Assembly: GCA_964406095.1 (NCBI GenBank)
Contig: CAYOQJ010000086.1
Location: 1-24,641 of the forward strand
Length of the DNA stretch: 24,641 nt
Source of the DNA: M55B167 sp964406095
Lineage (GTDB): Bacteria; Verrucomicrobiota; Kiritimatiellia; RFP12; UBA1067
Direction: 5' to 3'
Below the pieces are notes generated by a model that made no database searches, was not told the DNA's origin, and was given only the letters and a program-made list of their open reading frames with translations. Position 1 is the stretch's first letter, and the number at the start of each line of letters is the position of its first letter. Positions 1 to 7,631 of the stretch are shown piece by piece. The position numbers and the translations under genes were made by a program.

Positions 1-76
1 TTCTAAAGCTGCGGCGCAGAAAATACAACCAGATATTTCATGACCAGGGCTAGGCTCATTCGATGACATAAGTTTG

Positions 77-101
77 GTTGCGGCTGAAAGCAGCTTTAGT
101 T
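77..101. repeat. Imperfect direct repeat, copy 1 (upstream of TIM-barrel gene)
   Basis: About 25 bp beginning GTTGCGGCTGAAAGCAG recurs at 1078-1102 with three mismatches, and weaker similarity continues for several more bases. The core GCTG-AAAG-CAGC could form a small hairpin. The two copies bracket the gene at 145-1074. Copy 2 overlaps the last codons of the minus-strand gene ending at 1097, so this copy may be a duplicated scrap of that gene end. No function is assigned. Confidence 0.6.
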
Positions 102-144
102 TACTTGAAATCTTCACCTTCAGAGTGTACATTGTCCCTATCCG

Positions 145-1074
145 ATGAAAATAGCTCTATCCACAAATTGGAACAGTAAAAGGCATACAGACGGCTCAGC
201 CATTGTTGACGAAGCACTCGATCTGGGATTCGATGCGTTGGAGCTCGGTTATAACCTGACCGAAAACCAAGCCCGGGATATCAAGCGGCGAGTGGTGGAC
301 GGCGCCATTCAGGTGGATAGTGTTCACTGCTATTGTCCGGTGCCGATCGGTGCACCGCATGGATACCCGGAGCTCTATCTGCTGGCTTCCTTAGATGAGG
401 ATGAGCGGGTCATGGCACGTATCAACATTGAGCGCTGTCTCGATTTTGCCGCTGAAGCGGGAGCCCGGGTTATGGTTCTGCATGCCGGCAGGATTTTTCT
501 CAAAAGAGTGTTTTGGAGAATCGACACCGGAACGCTGGCTGAGGCATTAGGTGCCGAGGGTGGCAACGACGGAGACCGTTATCTCTCGCTGCTTGAACGT
601 GCGCTCAAGTTGCGTCAAGCGCGGGTGCGCAAATATTTTGATTCGTTCTGTCTGTCGCTTGAAACAATGTTGCCGCGATTTGAAGAGTTGGGCGTTACGC
701 TCGCTCTTGAGAACCTGCCCTCAATTGAAGCTTTTCCCAATACAGCTGAGATGTTGTTGCTCAAAGAACGATTTGATACGCCAGCCTTGGCCTATTGGCA
801 CGATATCGGCCATGCGCAAGTGCGTGAATTTTTCGGATGGGAGAAACAACAGGATGTCGCCGCAATACTACTGCCATATACAGCCGGTGTTCACATTCAT
901 GACGCTCAACCGCTTTTAGACGACCATCTGCCACCGGGAAGCGGTCTGGTTGATTTCCGTCCGCTCAGAGTTTACGCGGATGACAGGATAGTCAAGGTGT
1001 TTGAACCGCGCAGTGATCTGCAACCCGACGAAATCCGGCAAGCACTGGTTTTTATTCGCTCTGTCTGGGCTTGA
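145..1074 (+). CDS. Sugar phosphate isomerase/epimerase family protein (xylose-isomerase-like TIM barrel)
   Basis: A 309-residue protein of the AP-endonuclease-2/xylose-isomerase-like TIM-barrel superfamily, which covers sugar-phosphate isomerases, epimerases and some endonuclease IV relatives. The N-terminal strand MKIALSTNW is followed by a DEALDLGFDALELGY helix-strand unit typical of the family. Candidate metal ligands sit in the expected strand ends: Glu189 (LALEN), His219/Asp220 and His223 (HDIGH), His250/His252 (HIHD) and Glu287 (FEPR). The length is normal for the family. The substrate cannot be read from sequence. No good Shine-Dalgarno precedes ATG 145, but no other start keeps the first beta strand. 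The gene stands alone on the plus strand and converges on the minus-strand gene ending at 1097. It is bracketed by the repeats at 77 and 1078. Confidence 0.85.
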   Translation: MKIALSTNWNSKRHTDGSAIVDEALDLGFDALELGYNLTENQARDIKRRVVDGAIQVDSVHCYCPVPIGAPHGYPELYLLASLDEDERVMARINIERCLDFAAEAGARVMVLHAGRIFLKRVFWRIDTGTLAEALGAEGGNDGDRYLSLLERALKLRQARVRKYFDSFCLSLETMLPRFEELGVTLALENLPSIEAFPNTAEMLLLKERFDTPALAYWHDIGHAQVREFFGWEKQQDVAAILLPYTAGVHIHDAQPLLDDHLPPGSGLVDFRPLRVYADDRIVKVFEPRSDLQPDEIRQALVFIRSVWA

Positions 1075-1077
1075 ACA

Positions 1078-1102
1078 GTTGCGGCCGAAAGCAGTTTCAG
1101 TT
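1078..1102. repeat. Imperfect direct repeat, copy 2 (between convergent genes)
   Basis: This is the second copy of the repeat described at 77-101, reading GTTGCGGCCGAAAGCAG at its start. It lies directly after the stop of the plus-strand TIM-barrel gene and includes the stop codon of the convergent minus-strand gene (1097-1099). No T-run follows on either strand, so it is not an obvious rho-independent terminator. Confidence 0.6.
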
Positions 1103-2968
1103 CTGTTGAGGGAAAAGTATTTTCAGAAATTGCCAGCGAATCATGCTGTTAAATGATGTGTAATCATAAAAGAGATGATTCAATCCCCGCTCGGCACCCT
1201 CTTCGGCTTTTTTCTCTTCGCCGCTCAGTATGCAGTAACGTGTAAAAAGAAGTTGGTTGGCTTTGGGTGCCCGATGATCATGCTCCTGAAGGATCGATAG
1301 TTGTTCGAGTTTGCGGGCGGCATAATGCCAAGCACGGTGTGCGGCCAGAAATTCAGCCTGCAAACTTAAGATCGAGGGGAGCGCAGGAGGTTCAAGTTTG
1401 CGCGGGTCAATGTAGTCGATGTAATAATCAAGCATCGCATAGTTGAAGTTATCCTCACTCAACGGATCCCTTAAATTTTCCGGTAGCTCCCGCATATCTT
1501 TGTTCACCAGATTGGTACGCTTGAGTTCGGCATAGCTGCTTTCAGCCAGGATTTGGTCGCAATGTCTGATCTTGGCTGTCAGGTCGCCGTAATGGCGCAC
1601 GGCGTGCAGATCAAGTAGCTGGCATGTGTTGTCGGTGTGCTCAATCAACAGGTGGCGCCGATTAGCGAGCAGTTCTATGTGCTTTATATCTGAGCTCTCT
1701 CCTGTGGACTCGGCCAGATCAACGATCACCGATTGATCCTCAATCTTGTTGGTGTAGGCCAGTTTGAGAGTGGTGCCTTCAGCTTCTATCACCAAACCGT
1801 AATCAGCTATCTCCGTTTGCAGTATGGGGCGGCGCGGATTCCATATAGACAGCTTGCCGGTTTCTATTTCCAGCTGCTCCTGATCGGGTTTGTATCTGAC
1901 CTGCCAGTCGCGCTCGACAAGACCCTGCAGATTGAAGGTGGAACGCAAATGCACAACAATTTCAGAAGCGTTAAAATTGGCAGTTAGACCGCGGACAACA
2001 GTGTAATCCGTCGCTCTCCAGGCCTCCACCTCTTCAAGCACTCTGCCGGTAAAACTGTCGGCGATTGTGATTTTGCCGTTTTCAGCGTATACCGTCAGCA
2101 GCGCATTGCCGCTGATTGTACGATTTACCGCCGGCATCGAAATTGATCCTTCTGGGTTGAAGTGCACTCCTTTGACAGGCTGCAGCCCCGGTAGATTACC
2201 CCCGCTACTATAGGCCATAAGTTCATCCGCGGCGTTGCGAATGAAGATAACCTTATGATGCTGCGCCACAAACTCTCCGGGGATGCTGGCAGTATGCTTT
2301 GTGTCTGCCGGAGGTGTGAATCCATCACTATCTGCCAATCGGTCAAGTGCGACTATGCAACCATACTCATCCAGCTCCATCGCAAAGTGGTATCCGTTTT
2401 TCGAGCTTCTGATAACCAGATTTCCACCGAATATCCAGGGTGCTTCAAACTCGTCCGGCCACGGTAGACGCTTTTTCCATATCCATGCGCCGCTGGTTAT
2501 GGAGTAGAGAGCTACATTTTTGAATAGTGGATCCTCTTCGTCCGCTTTAATTGCCAGCGCATGACTTCCGTTCTGCGTGACGCACCACTTCTGGAGGTTG
2601 TCAAAAGGCGAGGGTATGGTGAAAAGTATGACCGGCTGTTCCACCGCTCTGCGCCAGATCAGCATGTTGACAAACTCGGTCGGGTCACCTCGCTGACGAA
2701 GCTTCGCACGATAGCTTAGCAATGTTTTGATCGTCGCTTGTTCAGGCGGCAAAGCTGGAGCGTTGGTCGTGCGTGTGCGCTCCGCCTCTACTCCGCGACG
2801 AATATTGCTGTGCACCGGTGAAATACCCTTGATCACCACGGCCATCAAAAGCGCCGTACAGAGAGGTACGATAAACAGCAGTATTGCCGTTATGACACTC
2901 TTTTTAAGATTGACACTCGGTGCGTTTTTTTGGCTTGTTGCTGAATCTCTTGTTTTCGGAGTGTTCAT
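1097..2968 (-). CDS. Membrane-anchored protein of unknown function, possible beta-propeller-like ectodomain
   Basis: A protein of about 623 residues that I do not recognise by name. A basic, polar N-terminus is followed by one hydrophobic segment at about residues 24-45 (ITAILLFIVPLCTALLMAVV). This is best read as a signal anchor placing the rest outside the inner membrane. The middle section, roughly residues 120-450, has repeated short strand-like units with aromatic residues (for example YSITSGAWIWKKRLPWP and IADSFTGRVLEEVEAW), as in WD/PQQ-type propellers; that fold is inference. The last ~170 residues look helical. ATG 2968 was chosen because it follows the stop of the amidase gene by one base (TAACATG), which suggests translational coupling, with a GGGGAG upstream. 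ATG 2998 would add ten residues and overlap that gene. Third gene of the nrdJ-amidase set. Confidence 0.6.
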   Translation of the reverse strand: MNTPKTRDSATSQKNAPSVNLKKSVITAILLFIVPLCTALLMAVVIKGISPVHSNIRRGVEAERTRTTNAPALPPEQATIKTLLSYRAKLRQRGDPTEFVNMLIWRRAVEQPVILFTIPSPFDNLQKWCVTQNGSHALAIKADEEDPLFKNVALYSITSGAWIWKKRLPWPDEFEAPWIFGGNLVIRSSKNGYHFAMELDEYGCIVALDRLADSDGFTPPADTKHTASIPGEFVAQHHKVIFIRNAADELMAYSSGGNLPGLQPVKGVHFNPEGSISMPAVNRTISGNALLTVYAENGKITIADSFTGRVLEEVEAWRATDYTVVRGLTANFNASEIVVHLRSTFNLQGLVERDWQVRYKPDQEQLEIETGKLSIWNPRRPILQTEIADYGLVIEAEGTTLKLAYTNKIEDQSVIVDLAESTGESSDIKHIELLANRRHLLIEHTDNTCQLLDLHAVRHYGDLTAKIRHCDQILAESSYAELKRTNLVNKDMRELPENLRDPLSEDNFNYAMLDYYIDYIDPRKLEPPALPSILSLQAEFLAAHRAWHYAARKLEQLSILQEHDHRAPKANQLLFTRYCILSGEEKKAEEGAERGLNHLFYDYTSFNSMIRWQFLKILFPQQN

Positions 2969-2969
2969 G

Positions 2970-4259
2970 TTAAAGCGTCTCGAAACTCCCCTTATCATAA
3001 AAATCCATTAAGATTTCCATTTCATCCGCGTTTTGTGCACTCTCTGTGTCAAGTTGAATTTCTGCGTTGTTCAGATTGTTGGTGGTCACCGATTCCTGCC
3101 GCAGTGCGCTCAAAGCAGGTATGGCATCGGTTTGACCGGTACTCTCGCTGGCGGCAGCCTGACCTTTTCGCTTAGAGTCGATCGCTGCCGCCCGTTCCGG
3201 AGACTGCACTCTGTTGTTTGCGTGGTCAGCCAGATGCTCGCACCAGCGCTGATTTGCCTGGCTTCGCTTGCGACGCATCTCCGCAACAGCCTTGTCAAGA
3301 CTTTCGACCCGGCGGCAATAATCTGAAATGCCGTCAGCCAGCAACTGCGCACAGTTCTGCCGCCACTCTGGACAGCGTAGCTTTTTAAGGTCATCCGCAT
3401 TGGAGAGAAATCCAAGTTCCACCAGTGATGCTGGACAATATGTTTCCCGCAATACAAAGAAGGACTGCCGTTTGAGACCGCGCTCCGGTTGTTCACCGTT
3501 GCCACTGAGACTGCATTGAAGGCAGTAACCCAGCAGGTTGCTGTTGTAATCATTTTTGTTGCCGATTTGCCAGCCGCGGGGAGGGCTGTTGGCTGCTGTG
3601 CCAGGATAACCGCTGGGCGTCAGCACAAAGGTCTCAACGCCGCAGGCATTGGTGTTGGCAGCTTTGTTAACATGCACACTCACAAAAAGGTCAGCTTTCT
3701 GCCTGGTAGCCGCTCGTGACCGTCCGCTCAGCGAAATATCCCGATCACACTTGCGGGTATAACAGACCTCGAATCCGGCTTTTTTAAGCAACTTGCCGGT
3801 TTTTAAGACCAGATCAAGATTGATCTCCTTCTCTTTAACCGTTCCGCAGCAACTGACCGCGCCAGGGTCGCTACCGCCATGACCTGCATCCAGCATCACT
3901 TTGATAGTTTTACTCTCCTCACAAGGAGTTGCGCGTAATGCCAGTGAAATTAGATCAAGGTCAATGGTCGCAATTCGCCATTTCGTTTCGTCCGATACAA
4001 CCTCAGGCGCGACATTGAGCCAGATGCTAACTCCGTCGATCTCAGCCAGACGACGGTTGTTGTAGAATACCAGTACGTTAGTTTCATTTGAAAATACGCA
4101 TTTATCGCAGGAAAGTTCATAAAAATCAACTCCGAGTTCATCTTCAGCCTGCCGCAGCGTCCGCCAGGAAAACCATGGGTTGCTGTGCGCCGGGCTCGAA
4201 TATGTTCTGCACGATTGCAAAACGAGACAGATTATTATAAATACACTGATTCTGATCAT
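2970..4259 (-). CDS. N-acetylmuramoyl-L-alanine amidase (Amidase_3), predicted lipoprotein
   Basis: Predicted to hydrolyse the amide bond between N-acetylmuramic acid and L-alanine in peptidoglycan, in the periplasm. From the chosen start the protein has 429 residues. It begins with a lipoprotein signal (MIRISVFIIICLVLQSC; lipobox Cys17), which is why ATG 4259 is preferred over the ATG at 4385 inside the nrdJ coding end, though no strong ribosome site precedes it. Amidase_3 motifs follow in order: LDAGHGGSDPGA (zinc His127), KEKEINL (zinc Glu143), SVHVN (zinc His196) and SLVELGFLSN (catalytic Glu281). All key residues are present. The domain spans roughly residues 120-320. A basic and then low-complexity tail of about 110 residues follows and ends in an acidic segment. 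The region before the amidase domain is cysteine-rich for an exported protein. Confidence 0.9.
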   Translation of the reverse strand: MIRISVFIIICLVLQSCRTYSSPAHSNPWFSWRTLRQAEDELGVDFYELSCDKCVFSNETNVLVFYNNRRLAEIDGVSIWLNVAPEVVSDETKWRIATIDLDLISLALRATPCEESKTIKVMLDAGHGGSDPGAVSCCGTVKEKEINLDLVLKTGKLLKKAGFEVCYTRKCDRDISLSGRSRAATRQKADLFVSVHVNKAANTNACGVETFVLTPSGYPGTAANSPPRGWQIGNKNDYNSNLLGYCLQCSLSGNGEQPERGLKRQSFFVLRETYCPASLVELGFLSNADDLKKLRCPEWRQNCAQLLADGISDYCRRVESLDKAVAEMRRKRSQANQRWCEHLADHANNRVQSPERAAAIDSKRKGQAAASESTGQTDAIPALSALRQESVTTNNLNNAEIQLDTESAQNADEMEILMDFYDKGSFETL

Positions 4260-4356
4260 AACCACAAATTGTAACAGATTTAGAGCCTGTTTTAAATTGC
4301 GAATTGCCAGCTTCAACTGCGATTTAGCGTTCGGATCAAAGCTCAAGTAGGGAAAA

Positions 4357-6591
4357 TTAAATGATTTCACATTGTCCGCCAGCACATGCGATGGTCTGAG
4401 TGACCACCGTGTTGTCTTGCATCTCTTTTAGCTTGGTGTAATCCACCGGAGCGTAAGTGCGCGTTAAATCCTCCCAGAGTTTACAGGTGCTGACTCGTTT
4501 GAGACAGCGTGTCATTTTCAGCACATCGCCGTCGAAATAGTTGTTGGCAAATTTAACCGCACGTCTTACCCAGTCGAGTTTGGCTCGGCGTACTTCCTCG
4601 ATTGCCTCATAAACTCTTTTGGGGTGTGTTTTGGATGTCTCACTGTTGAGATTCTCGCCTCTGCCCAGAACGCAGTCACAAGCAGCCCATAGGTTGTCAT
4701 CAAAGGCGTGCTGACCGTCTACAATCAGTCCTGATGCTAGCAAAGCACCTACACCGTATGTTTCCACGATTTCTTGCGCCGAGAGCACTGCACAGAAAGG
4801 TGCCTGCGGATAGTCCAGATCGCCACCATCGGCCAGCAGCGATATACCGGCAAAGGCCTGACGGTTGCTGTAGATATACTCCTCCACAGCCTGCCACTCG
4901 TCATCCTTGACTGATATTGTGTTGGAGACATTATGACTCAACCAGGGCTGAGCACAACGCTCCGCTCTTTTTCCGTTGTCAATCCAATTCTCTTTGGTCA
5001 GTTTAACCTTGTCGAGCAATTCAACAGCGGTCAGATCACTCTTCGTCAACGCGTCGGGGTTGGCTTCAATGCAGAATGTCAGAACCACATCGGTGCCGTT
5101 GGGATTCCATACCGATTTTTCGACCGCAAGTGGATTTTCGCCCTTGAAAAAGTCAACCAGCAATTCATCTTCATTGGCCTGTGCCCGTCGCAGATAACGC
5201 CTAGCGTGATGAGGATGAATTCCCGATGATGTGCCAAGAATCGAACTGGTGGTGCCAGCCGGTTTGACACAGGTCGTCCGTGCAGCTGGCTTGATGCCGA
5301 TATACTCGGCTACCTCTTTGTTGACATCAAGAATGTGACGAGCCATTTCACGCTGTAGGTCAGGATCAAAAGCTATCCGGGGGTGTTCCATCATGCCGGT
5401 CATCGATATGCCTAGCAGTGCGCCGCGTTTGGCGATTTTAGTGCTGATATCTCCCAGATAAGGAAATTCGGTGTAGTCGGCCTGCAGGGTGCCTAGAATC
5501 GCGGCGACTTCACAGGCCTCCTGAAATTTTTCGGGGGTGTCGACAATGCCCATGTTGATCTCGCACAGATTACAGAATGCGAACCCCGACTCACCGTCGA
5601 TCTGCGGATATAACCCGATCTCAGCGCAGGGATTGAATGTCATCTCTAGATTATCGGTCCAGACAAATCCCGGCTCGCCGAATTCCCGCACCGATTTCAT
5701 CAGCCTAGAAAATTGTTCTCGTGTGGTGCCCTCCCGCAGCAGAATCGCCGAGTTGTTGGAACGGGCTCGCTGCGGGTTTTCCATAAACCAGTTGCCGGTC
5801 TTGGCATTTACCATCAGATCATCGTCCGGCGAGAAAAGACAGATCGTGGCACTGCGCCTCACACCGCCTGAGAGTACTGCGTCAGAAGCGTGCATCAAAA
5901 TGTCGTAAGCATCAATCGAACGCAAACTGTCCTGTCCTTCGGCAACACAGCGTTCCAGCAGATCGCGGATCAGATTCAGGCTTCTTTTCAGCGGTTCAGG
6001 GCCGGGCGCACGACCCATCCCAGATGAGATCGGACGCCCCTTGGGACGTATCTGCGAGTAATCGAAAATCACGCGCTGTCCGGCAAATCCGCGGAAAGGC
6101 TGGCGTTCGGTGAAATAACTGGAGAGCAGCGCACCTAAAGCATCCGCCCACCCCTCAATGGTGTCGGGTATCTCAAAAATCTTCTCGGTGCCGGTGGGTG
6201 CCGTGATACCGGGAAGTTTACTGGTGTGGTGAGCCTGCACCGAAAAACCCACACCGCAGCCGCAAAGCAGAAGCCAGAGTGCCTCCTGAAAGAACCTGGG
6301 ACGGTCGCAGTATGAGGTTGTACAGTTGTAAATTCGTGCGTTTTTACGCAAGATTGGCTCGCCGCCGAACTGCATGGCCCGCTGACTGCCCAGCACCATT
6401 CTCTGCTTCATGGCGCCTTCACATCTGTTCAGCAGACCATCAACATCGATACCCCGGGCTTTATAGTGTTCCCGATGCATACCGATCACCCGTTCAACAG
6501 CTTCTTCAAAGGTCTCTCGCCGCATTTTATCCGGCAGATATCGACTGTATTTCGAGGTAAAGACATAATTTTTCAGTGATTCTATACTCAT
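4357..6591 (-). CDS. nrdJ: Adenosylcobalamin-dependent ribonucleoside-triphosphate reductase (class II, monomeric type)
   Basis: Reduces ribonucleotides to deoxyribonucleotides using a thiyl radical generated from coenzyme B12, so no tyrosyl-radical partner subunit is needed. Its 744 residues match the usual size of the monomeric Lactobacillus-type class II enzyme (about 740). Visible motifs: an N-terminal redox Cys90 (RIYNCTTS), SGGVRRSA at about 241-248, the radical-site loop NPCAEI with Cys322, a second cysteine pair in FAFCNLCEIN (340/343), KPAGTTSSILG (phosphate-binding region), and the C-terminal shuttle pair CAGGQCEII (Cys736/Cys741). No intein interrupts it. ATG 6591 gives the usual N-terminus. 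The promoter region carries two NrdR-box-like palindromes (6629-6644, 6661-6676), so NrdR repression is likely. The amidase and membrane-protein genes follow on the same strand. Confidence 0.95.
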   Translation of the reverse strand: MSIESLKNYVFTSKYSRYLPDKMRRETFEEAVERVIGMHREHYKARGIDVDGLLNRCEGAMKQRMVLGSQRAMQFGGEPILRKNARIYNCTTSYCDRPRFFQEALWLLLCGCGVGFSVQAHHTSKLPGITAPTGTEKIFEIPDTIEGWADALGALLSSYFTERQPFRGFAGQRVIFDYSQIRPKGRPISSGMGRAPGPEPLKRSLNLIRDLLERCVAEGQDSLRSIDAYDILMHASDAVLSGGVRRSATICLFSPDDDLMVNAKTGNWFMENPQRARSNNSAILLREGTTREQFSRLMKSVREFGEPGFVWTDNLEMTFNPCAEIGLYPQIDGESGFAFCNLCEINMGIVDTPEKFQEACEVAAILGTLQADYTEFPYLGDISTKIAKRGALLGISMTGMMEHPRIAFDPDLQREMARHILDVNKEVAEYIGIKPAARTTCVKPAGTTSSILGTSSGIHPHHARRYLRRAQANEDELLVDFFKGENPLAVEKSVWNPNGTDVVLTFCIEANPDALTKSDLTAVELLDKVKLTKENWIDNGKRAERCAQPWLSHNVSNTISVKDDEWQAVEEYIYSNRQAFAGISLLADGGDLDYPQAPFCAVLSAQEIVETYGVGALLASGLIVDGQHAFDDNLWAACDCVLGRGENLNSETSKTHPKRVYEAIEEVRRAKLDWVRRAVKFANNYFDGDVLKMTRCLKRVSTCKLWEDLTRTYAPVDYTKLKEMQDNTVVTQTIACAGGQCEII

Positions 6592-6628
6592 TTTGTAAAT
6601 CCGCTATAAATTATAATTTTTCTTAAAA

Positions 6629-6644
6629 ACTCTATATATAGTAG
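6629..6644 (-). promoter_or_regulatory. NrdR box-like operator 1 upstream of nrdJ
   Basis: The 16-mer ACTCTATATATAGTAG agrees at 13 of 16 positions with the NrdR consensus aCaCwAtATaTwGtgt as I recall it. NrdR is the ATP/dATP-sensing repressor of ribonucleotide reductase genes. The site lies 38 bp before the nrdJ start, over the predicted -10 element, and pairs with a second site at 6661. Confidence 0.7.
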
Positions 6645-6666
6645 TTCAAATGCCATTTGTCCACAA
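6638..6666 (-). promoter_or_regulatory. Candidate sigma-70-type promoter of nrdJ
   Basis: On the minus strand TTGTGG (6666-6661) and TACTAT (6643-6638) are separated by exactly 17 bp, a weak but plausible -35/-10 pair. Each element lies inside one of the two NrdR-like boxes, which fits repression by direct blocking. The base matches alone are modest. Confidence 0.4.
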
Positions 6667-6676
6667 CATTTTGTAT
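6661..6676 (-). promoter_or_regulatory. NrdR box-like operator 2 upstream of nrdJ
   Basis: CCACAACATTTTGTAT agrees with the recalled NrdR consensus at 12 of 16 positions. A 16-bp gap separates it from the box at 6629-6644, giving 32 bp from centre to centre, about three helical turns. This is the tandem geometry known for NrdR operators, which makes the pair more convincing than either site alone. Confidence 0.65.
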
Positions 6677-6724
6677 TATTTTGTAACTTGTTGATTATCA
6701 AGAAGGAATATAACAGGTTTTAAG

Positions 6725-6778
6725 AAAATTAGGGACAGGCACTAAAATGCACTAAAAATTAGGGACAGGCACTAAAAT
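6725..6778. repeat. Two exact 24-bp direct repeats plus a degenerate third copy
   Basis: A 24-bp unit with core TTAGGGACAGGCACT occurs identically at 6725-6748 and 6755-6778, with a 30-bp period. A shortened, diverged copy begins at 6782 (AAAATTAGGAAACAGG). The array lies between the nrdJ promoter and the 3' end of the cyclase gene. I associate the core with dispersed repeats found near Y1/REP-type transposases in many genomes, but no transposase is present here, so that link is inference. Confidence 0.75.
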
Positions 6779-6814
6779 TTTAAAATTAGGAAACAGGAAT
6801 TGTGGGGATTTGCG

Positions 6815-7618
6815 TTACGGTTCTTTGAAGAGAAGTTGCTCGGTTGGGTTCATTGCTTCGAATTCGTCTCTGCGGATATAGACGAGTTCATTATCGCCGA
6901 TACTGCGTATTGTTGTGCGTTTGAGCAGCAGAAATGAGATCAGAGAGCCGGGTTGGGCTGGTGCTGCACTGAGATCAAAGCCTCTGCGAGAGATAGCGAA
7001 AGAGAGAGATGCCAGTTTTTGCAGACGTGCGGCCAGGTTGATACATGATCCCACGTAGTCTGCGTCGCCTCCAATGGAGATTACCTGACCTAATGCGATG
7101 CCGCAGCGCAGTCGGCATGGTGGTTTGCTGACTGCTCTACGAATTTCCGGCAGGAAAGATGTACGGTAGAGATCGGTGATTGAGAGCAGGCTCTGAGCGA
7201 TATTGACGGTGCCGGAAAACCCTTGGCATAAATCGGTATTCCACATAAATAGGATGCCGTCGCCAAGAAATTTCGCATAGAAAGGCAGGCTACCCCACAG
7301 TCGGACAGTTGTGTCGTCGGAACCCTCCTTGAATTCGTTAGCCAGTTGCAGAAAAATCCATTTTAGATAACGCGAAAGAAATTCGGGTATAACGAGGTGG
7401 GAGTCGAGTTGACTGCAGAAGTCGGTGAAGCCCTCAAGATCAAAGAAGGCGGTCATTGTCTGTATGTAGCGTCCGGTGCCGGCGACATTGCCGAGGCCGA
7501 GGACAGATGGGTTAAAGGTTGCGAAGTCGGATTTTTCCAATGCGTTGAAAAAGACGTTGGGACCGTAGATTGTCGCATCGCCGGGAACTTGGATGTATGG
7601 AAAATGAAGTTGGGGCAC
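6815..7618 (-). CDS. Class III adenylate/guanylate cyclase catalytic-domain protein
   Basis: Predicted to form a cyclic nucleotide, most likely cAMP, in the cytoplasm. In its 267 residues the class III cyclase domain occupies roughly residues 55-240. Metal-binding aspartates are Asp60 in FFDLEGFTDF and Asp120 in KFLGDGILFMW. Lys116 and Asp187 (DYVGSCINLAARL) fit the base-recognition pair that marks ATP specificity. Asn194 and Arg198 of the NxxxR transition-state motif are present. No membrane or sensor domain is seen, only ~50 N-terminal residues of unknown role. The start is GTG 7618 (shown as Met when translated), supported by AGGA seven bases upstream; it retains a full domain. The gene follows the MBL hydrolase gene by 13 bp, so the two are probably co-transcribed. 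Confidence 0.88.
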   Translation of the reverse strand: MPQLHFPYIQVPGDATIYGPNVFFNALEKSDFATFNPSVLGLGNVAGTGRYIQTMTAFFDLEGFTDFCSQLDSHLVIPEFLSRYLKWIFLQLANEFKEGSDDTTVRLWGSLPFYAKFLGDGILFMWNTDLCQGFSGTVNIAQSLLSITDLYRTSFLPEIRRAVSKPPCRLRCGIALGQVISIGGDADYVGSCINLAARLQKLASLSFAISRRGFDLSAAPAQPGSLISFLLLKRTTIRSIGDNELVYIRRDEFEAMNPTEQLLFKEP

Positions 7619-7631
7619 GGTTGTTCCTTTA

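Noticed and set aside
6725..6801. Repeat array considered as a CRISPR.
   Set aside because: Only two exact copies with a 6-bp gap between them, no spacers of proper length and no cas genes.
6592..6814. Possible cobalamin riboswitch upstream of the B12-dependent reductase.
   Set aside because: The leader before nrdJ is very short and AT-rich, with no B12-box-like sequence; NrdR boxes explain the region better.
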